Part shown: one piece after another, positions 61,020-64,000 of the stretch
Layout of the letters: each line of letters begins with the position of its first letter
How positions within the stretch are numbered: position 1 is the stretch's first letter
Source: Oscillospiraceae bacterium
GTDB lineage: Bacteria > Bacillota > Clostridia > Saccharofermentanales > Saccharofermentanaceae
NCBI GenBank assembly: GCA_902788505.1
Contig: CADAKH010000006.1
Span: 1-64,000 of the forward strand
Reading direction: 5' to 3'
Length of the DNA stretch: 64,000 bases
Position numbers and translations under genes: made by a program
Notes under the pieces: model-generated
Seen by the model: the letters and a program-made list of their open reading frames with translations, nothing else
What the model was told of the DNA's origin: nothing
The model's database searches: none

Positions 61020-62651
61020 GTGGCAGAAAATACGACTGTGGAGAATAATCCTTCTGTAACCCCTCGTAAGAAAAAGGGGATGAGTTTTGCTTTATCGGCC
61101 ATTATTGTCGGTTTTGGTGTAATACTGGTTAAGTTTTCAGGACTTATTCGCGATATCGTTGTGTCAATGAAGTTCTCGGATGTATATCGCGACAGTTATA
61201 TTCTGGCTTTTAATATTCCTGATCTTTTCTATAACCTTCTTGTCGGTGGTGCGATCTATTCAACTATTGCACCATATCTCAGTGCTCACCTGGCTATAGG
61301 CAAAGAGAAGGAAGCAATTAAGACTGTTAGCAAGTTTATTACTGCGGTTTGCTTAGTTATGCTCGTTTGCTGTACATTCGGTTCTCTGTTTTCTGAACCT
61401 TTGTATAATTTCTATGGACTTTTTCACAAGGAGAATGCAGAAACGATCGCTCTCGCTGCCCAGGCATCCAAGTTGTTGTTCCCTCAGATTTTCTTTATTA
61501 TGCTTGCAGCACTCTGCAATGGCATCCTGATTTCATACAGAAAATTCACGATCACATCATTTGCACCGATTTTTTATAACGTCTTTGTAATTGCTGCTAT
61601 TTTTGTTTTCGGTGGAAACTCACTTAAAAATCTTATGTGGACAACAGGCGGAATACTTGTCGCATCAGTAATGTATTTCCTGTTTCAATACATATTGGGT
61701 TTTAAACAGACCAGGAAATTTAAACTGGATTTCCATTTGGCTGACAGAGAGTTTGGTAAGCTGGTTTTACGTGCTGTGCCTATTCTGATTTCAGCATCTG
61801 TTATACAGATCAATACTGTTGTTCTTAACGGGTTTGCTTTGAAGTTTGATGCGGGAAGCGTATTCGGATTCAGAAATGCATCAACTATCTGGCAGATACC
61901 TTATTCTGTATTTGTCGTTGCAATAACGACTGTAATGACTCCTGAACTGTCCGGTAATTACAAGTCCAAAGAATATGAAAAAGCTTCTGAACTTGTATCA
62001 CACTCTATGAAGAGTGCATTGTTCATGACAATTCCTTCAGCTGCTTTTATTGCCGTATTGAATCTAGATGTTGTTAAGGCAATATACCAATGGTCCTCAT
62101 CCTATACAGACCAGAATGCCCAGACGGCAGCCACATTCCTTTTGGGATTCTGCAGTGCCATAGTTACTGCAACCGTTATTCATGTATTTAATCAGGCATT
62201 TTATGCCATCGGTAAGAATTGGTTCCCGCTAATTGCCGGAGCTATAGGTCTTTTTGTAAATCCGGTTGTTTGTTCCATCCTGATTTCGATGGGCGCAGGA
62301 CCGTTATCTTTGTCCCTGGCTTATTCATTTACCAATATATGCCAGATGATAATGCTGTCGATTGCATATTGCAGACAGAAGGAAATAGCACCTCACGGTA
62401 TATTAAAATTCCTTCTCAAGAGTGCTGTATGTGTTGCGGTAATGACAGGCGTTGTTTACCTCGTAGACAGATTTTTCCCGGCTCATGGCGGCAAGATTAC
62501 GCAGCTCGCTATCGTTGCGGTTAAGGGCGGAATAGCACTTGTTGTATACTTCGCAATGGCTTTGATCTTCCGTATGGAAGAAGCCACTTATTGGATCGCA
62601 AAGATCAAGCGTATGTTTAAGAAGGGCTCTTCGAAAAAGGCTGCTTCCTGA
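61020..62651 (+). CDS. murJ: Lipid II flippase MurJ (MviN)
   Basis: 543 residues from GTG 61020, next to the pncC stop, with AAAGGAAGG before it. About 14 TM helices of the MOP superfamily. The early SGLIRDIVVSMKFSDVYRDSY motif and FNIPDLFYNLLVGGAI match MurJ/MviN. It moves lipid II across the membrane for peptidoglycan synthesis. The charged cytoplasmic tail ends in K-K-G-S-S-K-K. Third gene in the ftsK-pncC-murJ unit. Confidence 0.93.
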   Translation: MAENTTVENNPSVTPRKKKGMSFALSAIIVGFGVILVKFSGLIRDIVVSMKFSDVYRDSYILAFNIPDLFYNLLVGGAIYSTIAPYLSAHLAIGKEKEAIKTVSKFITAVCLVMLVCCTFGSLFSEPLYNFYGLFHKENAETIALAAQASKLLFPQIFFIMLAALCNGILISYRKFTITSFAPIFYNVFVIAAIFVFGGNSLKNLMWTTGGILVASVMYFLFQYILGFKQTRKFKLDFHLADREFGKLVLRAVPILISASVIQINTVVLNGFALKFDAGSVFGFRNASTIWQIPYSVFVVAITTVMTPELSGNYKSKEYEKASELVSHSMKSALFMTIPSAAFIAVLNLDVVKAIYQWSSSYTDQNAQTAATFLLGFCSAIVTATVIHVFNQAFYAIGKNWFPLIAGAIGLFVNPVVCSILISMGAGPLSLSLAYSFTNICQMIMLSIAYCRQKEIAPHGILKFLLKSAVCVAVMTGVVYLVDRFFPAHGGKITQLAIVAVKGGIALVVYFAMALIFRMEEATYWIAKIKRMFKKGSSKKAAS

Positions 62652-62680
62652 ATCTTGTGTCCTTTTAGGGAGATGCATCG

Positions 62681-63625
62681 GTGAATAAGTTAACTGCAAG
62701 ACTAATAGCTGCAACAGTTGTGTTAAGTACTGTTTTCGGCATGACGTCGTGCAGGGGCGTTACGATTGAGACAATCATTGAGACGGACGTAAACATAAAG
62801 ATATTAACCGTTGGTGATCACACGGAAGTTACGACAGTTCCGGAGGAAACGACTATGGAAAGCACGAAGGAAACAACCATGGCAACGACAACGGAAACCA
62901 CAGCCGGGACTTTAACTGAGACAGGACCGTCGGAAACGGCTGAGACAGAGGAGGCTGAAGAGACAGTTTCAGAAGAGATTGAGTATGAGTCTATGTCTCC
63001 TCAATGGGTAACTGATCTTCCTCAGGCAAATGATGAAATCATAAGACAGTTAGTGATCGTTGCAGGTTATGGAATGGACAGCACTTCGGCTGCAGTTACC
63101 ATGCATCAGCGTAACTCCGACGGCAACTGGGTCCAGATCCTTTCAACGCCCGGTAATGTTGGTTGGAACGGACTTTGCTATGATGAGGACCGCTATGAAG
63201 GATGCGGACAGACTCCTATTGGTATTTATCACTTTACATGCGCATTCGGTATTGCTGAAGATCCTGGATGTTCGATGCCGTATATCCAGGTAGATGACGA
63301 CATGTACTGGTCAGGCGACATGCGCGAAGGTATGCATTATAACGAGATGGTCGATATCAACGATTATCCCGATCTTGATACATCAAACAGTGAGCATCTT
63401 ATAGATTACGATTCCGCTTATCAATATTGTCTCAATATAAGTTTTAATGAAGATGGTACACCCGGCAGAGGATCTGCGATATTCCTTCATTGCCCGGGTC
63501 AGAATTTTTACACGCTTGGCTGCGTGGCTGTACCGGAATACATCATGGTTCAGATCCTTCAGTGTGTTGAGCCTGACTGCGTAATAATCATAGATACAGT
63601 TGACAATCTGAACGCTGCTTTCTGA
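62681..63625 (+). CDS. L,D-transpeptidase-like (YkuD) secreted lipoprotein
   Basis: 314 residues from GTG 62681, preceded by TTAGGGAG. A signal peptide ends in lipobox GMTSC (Cys at about 24). A Thr/Glu linker runs from about 45 to 105, then a YkuD-like domain with HCPGQNFYTLGCVAV, which holds the catalytic His, Gly-Cys and final strand. Such enzymes form 3-3 peptidoglycan cross-links or attach proteins to the wall. The cell-wall role fits the murJ gene just upstream. The domain is a shortened, divergent YkuD, so activity is likely but not certain. Confidence 0.78.
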   Translation: MNKLTARLIAATVVLSTVFGMTSCRGVTIETIIETDVNIKILTVGDHTEVTTVPEETTMESTKETTMATTTETTAGTLTETGPSETAETEEAEETVSEEIEYESMSPQWVTDLPQANDEIIRQLVIVAGYGMDSTSAAVTMHQRNSDGNWVQILSTPGNVGWNGLCYDEDRYEGCGQTPIGIYHFTCAFGIAEDPGCSMPYIQVDDDMYWSGDMREGMHYNEMVDINDYPDLDTSNSEHLIDYDSAYQYCLNISFNEDGTPGRGSAIFLHCPGQNFYTLGCVAVPEYIMVQILQCVEPDCVIIIDTVDNLNAAF

Positions 63626-63650
63626 GAAATAATTCAATTTTGCATTTTAC

Positions 63651-63690
63651 GAAGCCTCATTTGCAACAAGTGAGGCTTCTTGTTGTTTGG
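63651..63690 (+). terminator. Terminator after the YkuD gene
   Basis: GAAGCCTCA pairs with TGAGGCTTC around an 11-base loop, then TTGTTGTTT. Confidence 0.8.
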
Positions 63691-63744
63691 GCGTATGCTC
63701 TCGACTCGGTTAAGACCGAGAAAGACATTGAAGAGATAAACGAG

Positions 63745-64000
63745 ATGGTAAAACGTAATAAGCATGAGAAGATCGAGTTTATGCCGCTTAAGAAGAGAAA
63801 AGGCTGTAAGGTTTTGCTGGTGATCATTTTAGCCATGACAGTGCTTAGTTCTTTGCTGATGGCGGCTCATGTTTATCTGGCAGACAGCAATATTGTTGCT
63901 CAGTATTCCGTATACTGTCTCAACGGCTTTGTGGTATCTTCAGCCGCTTCTGTTTTTCTTCTTGCAGTGCTTGCCGTATATTTCGTGGTTTATTTTTCAA
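63745..64000 (+). CDS. Partial membrane protein, cut by the window edge
   Basis: An open frame reaching the end of the window with two clear hydrophobic helices (CKVLLVIILAMTVLSSLLMA and FVVSSAASVFLLAVLAVYFV) after a basic, charged N-terminal stretch (EKIEFMPLKKRKG). The start is uncertain: ATG 63745 has no good site, and the frame stays open back to about 63661. It may be the beginning of a polytopic membrane protein. No family is recognised. Confidence 0.45.
   Translation, partial: MVKRNKHEKIEFMPLKKRKGCKVLLVIILAMTVLSSLLMAAHVYLADSNIVAQYSVYCLNGFVVSSAASVFLLAVLAVYFVVYFS

Overview
The window looks like a chromosomal segment of an anaerobic Clostridia-type Firmicute of moderate GC content. The evidence is AGGAGG-type ribosome-binding sites, some TTG and GTG starts, Firmicute families (DUF975/CmpB, the DUF2975 + XRE pair, SpoIIIE/FtsK, DUF4405), a superoxide reductase, lipoproteins with Thr/Glu-rich linkers, and biotin-dependent decarboxylase subunits. 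Species cannot be named from the sequence alone.

Layout. 0.2-2.4 kb is an old integration scar: an integrase fragment, a truncated DUF3232-like gene and a DnaB-type helicase with an odd 3' end. 2.6-7.6 kb holds a TIKI/TraB-like membrane protein, then a yybP-ykoY (Mn2+) riboswitch with terminator ahead of a MacB/FtsX-type ABC exporter. 7.6-14 kb has a beta-helix lipoprotein, a LacI-type-sensor diguanylate cyclase, a VTT/acyltransferase/zinc-ribbon fusion and a methyltransferase. 14.1-17.6 kb encodes a transcarboxylase-like set (12S-like, a 59-aa soluble subunit, biotin carrier, 5S-like) with no membrane beta subunit.

17.6-31.1 kb is the most interesting part, a glycan locus. It contains a GT2, UDP-GlcNAc 2-epimerase, a WecE-type sugar aminotransferase and a split EamA flippase pair. 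These are followed by a tight, AT-richer run of ten genes: SDR, KAS III, ACP, SDR, SDR, adenylation enzyme, second ACP, second KAS III, GNAT acyltransferase and MBL-fold hydrolase. A convergent GNAT and a GtrB/ArnC-like GT2 end the region. The simplest reading is a dedicated mini fatty-acid/polyketide pathway. It would build an unusual (probably beta-hydroxy or aminoacyl-derived) acyl group on its own carrier proteins and hang it on an amino sugar that is exported on a polyprenyl carrier.

31-46 kb is mixed housekeeping and accessory: a tethered HAD phosphatase, a DUF2975/XRE/DUF4153 operon, small secreted proteins, an EAL protein with a degenerate GGDEF, an RlmI-type methyltransferase, a GT-C glycosyltransferase, superoxide reductase, an SDR and a DUF975-CmpB fusion. 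46-55 kb has lysA, a conserved 85-aa orphan, a TetR-controlled redox operon with two visible operators and decayed flavodoxin/FGE genes at its end, citrate synthase, an SDR and a single-pass membrane protein. 55.4-63.6 kb is core: tRNA-Trp, proC, rnhA, a NUDIX hydrolase, ftsK/spoIIIE, pncC/cinA, murJ and an L,D-transpeptidase-like lipoprotein. A gene truncated by the window edge follows. No CRISPR array, rRNA or intact insertion sequence was seen.
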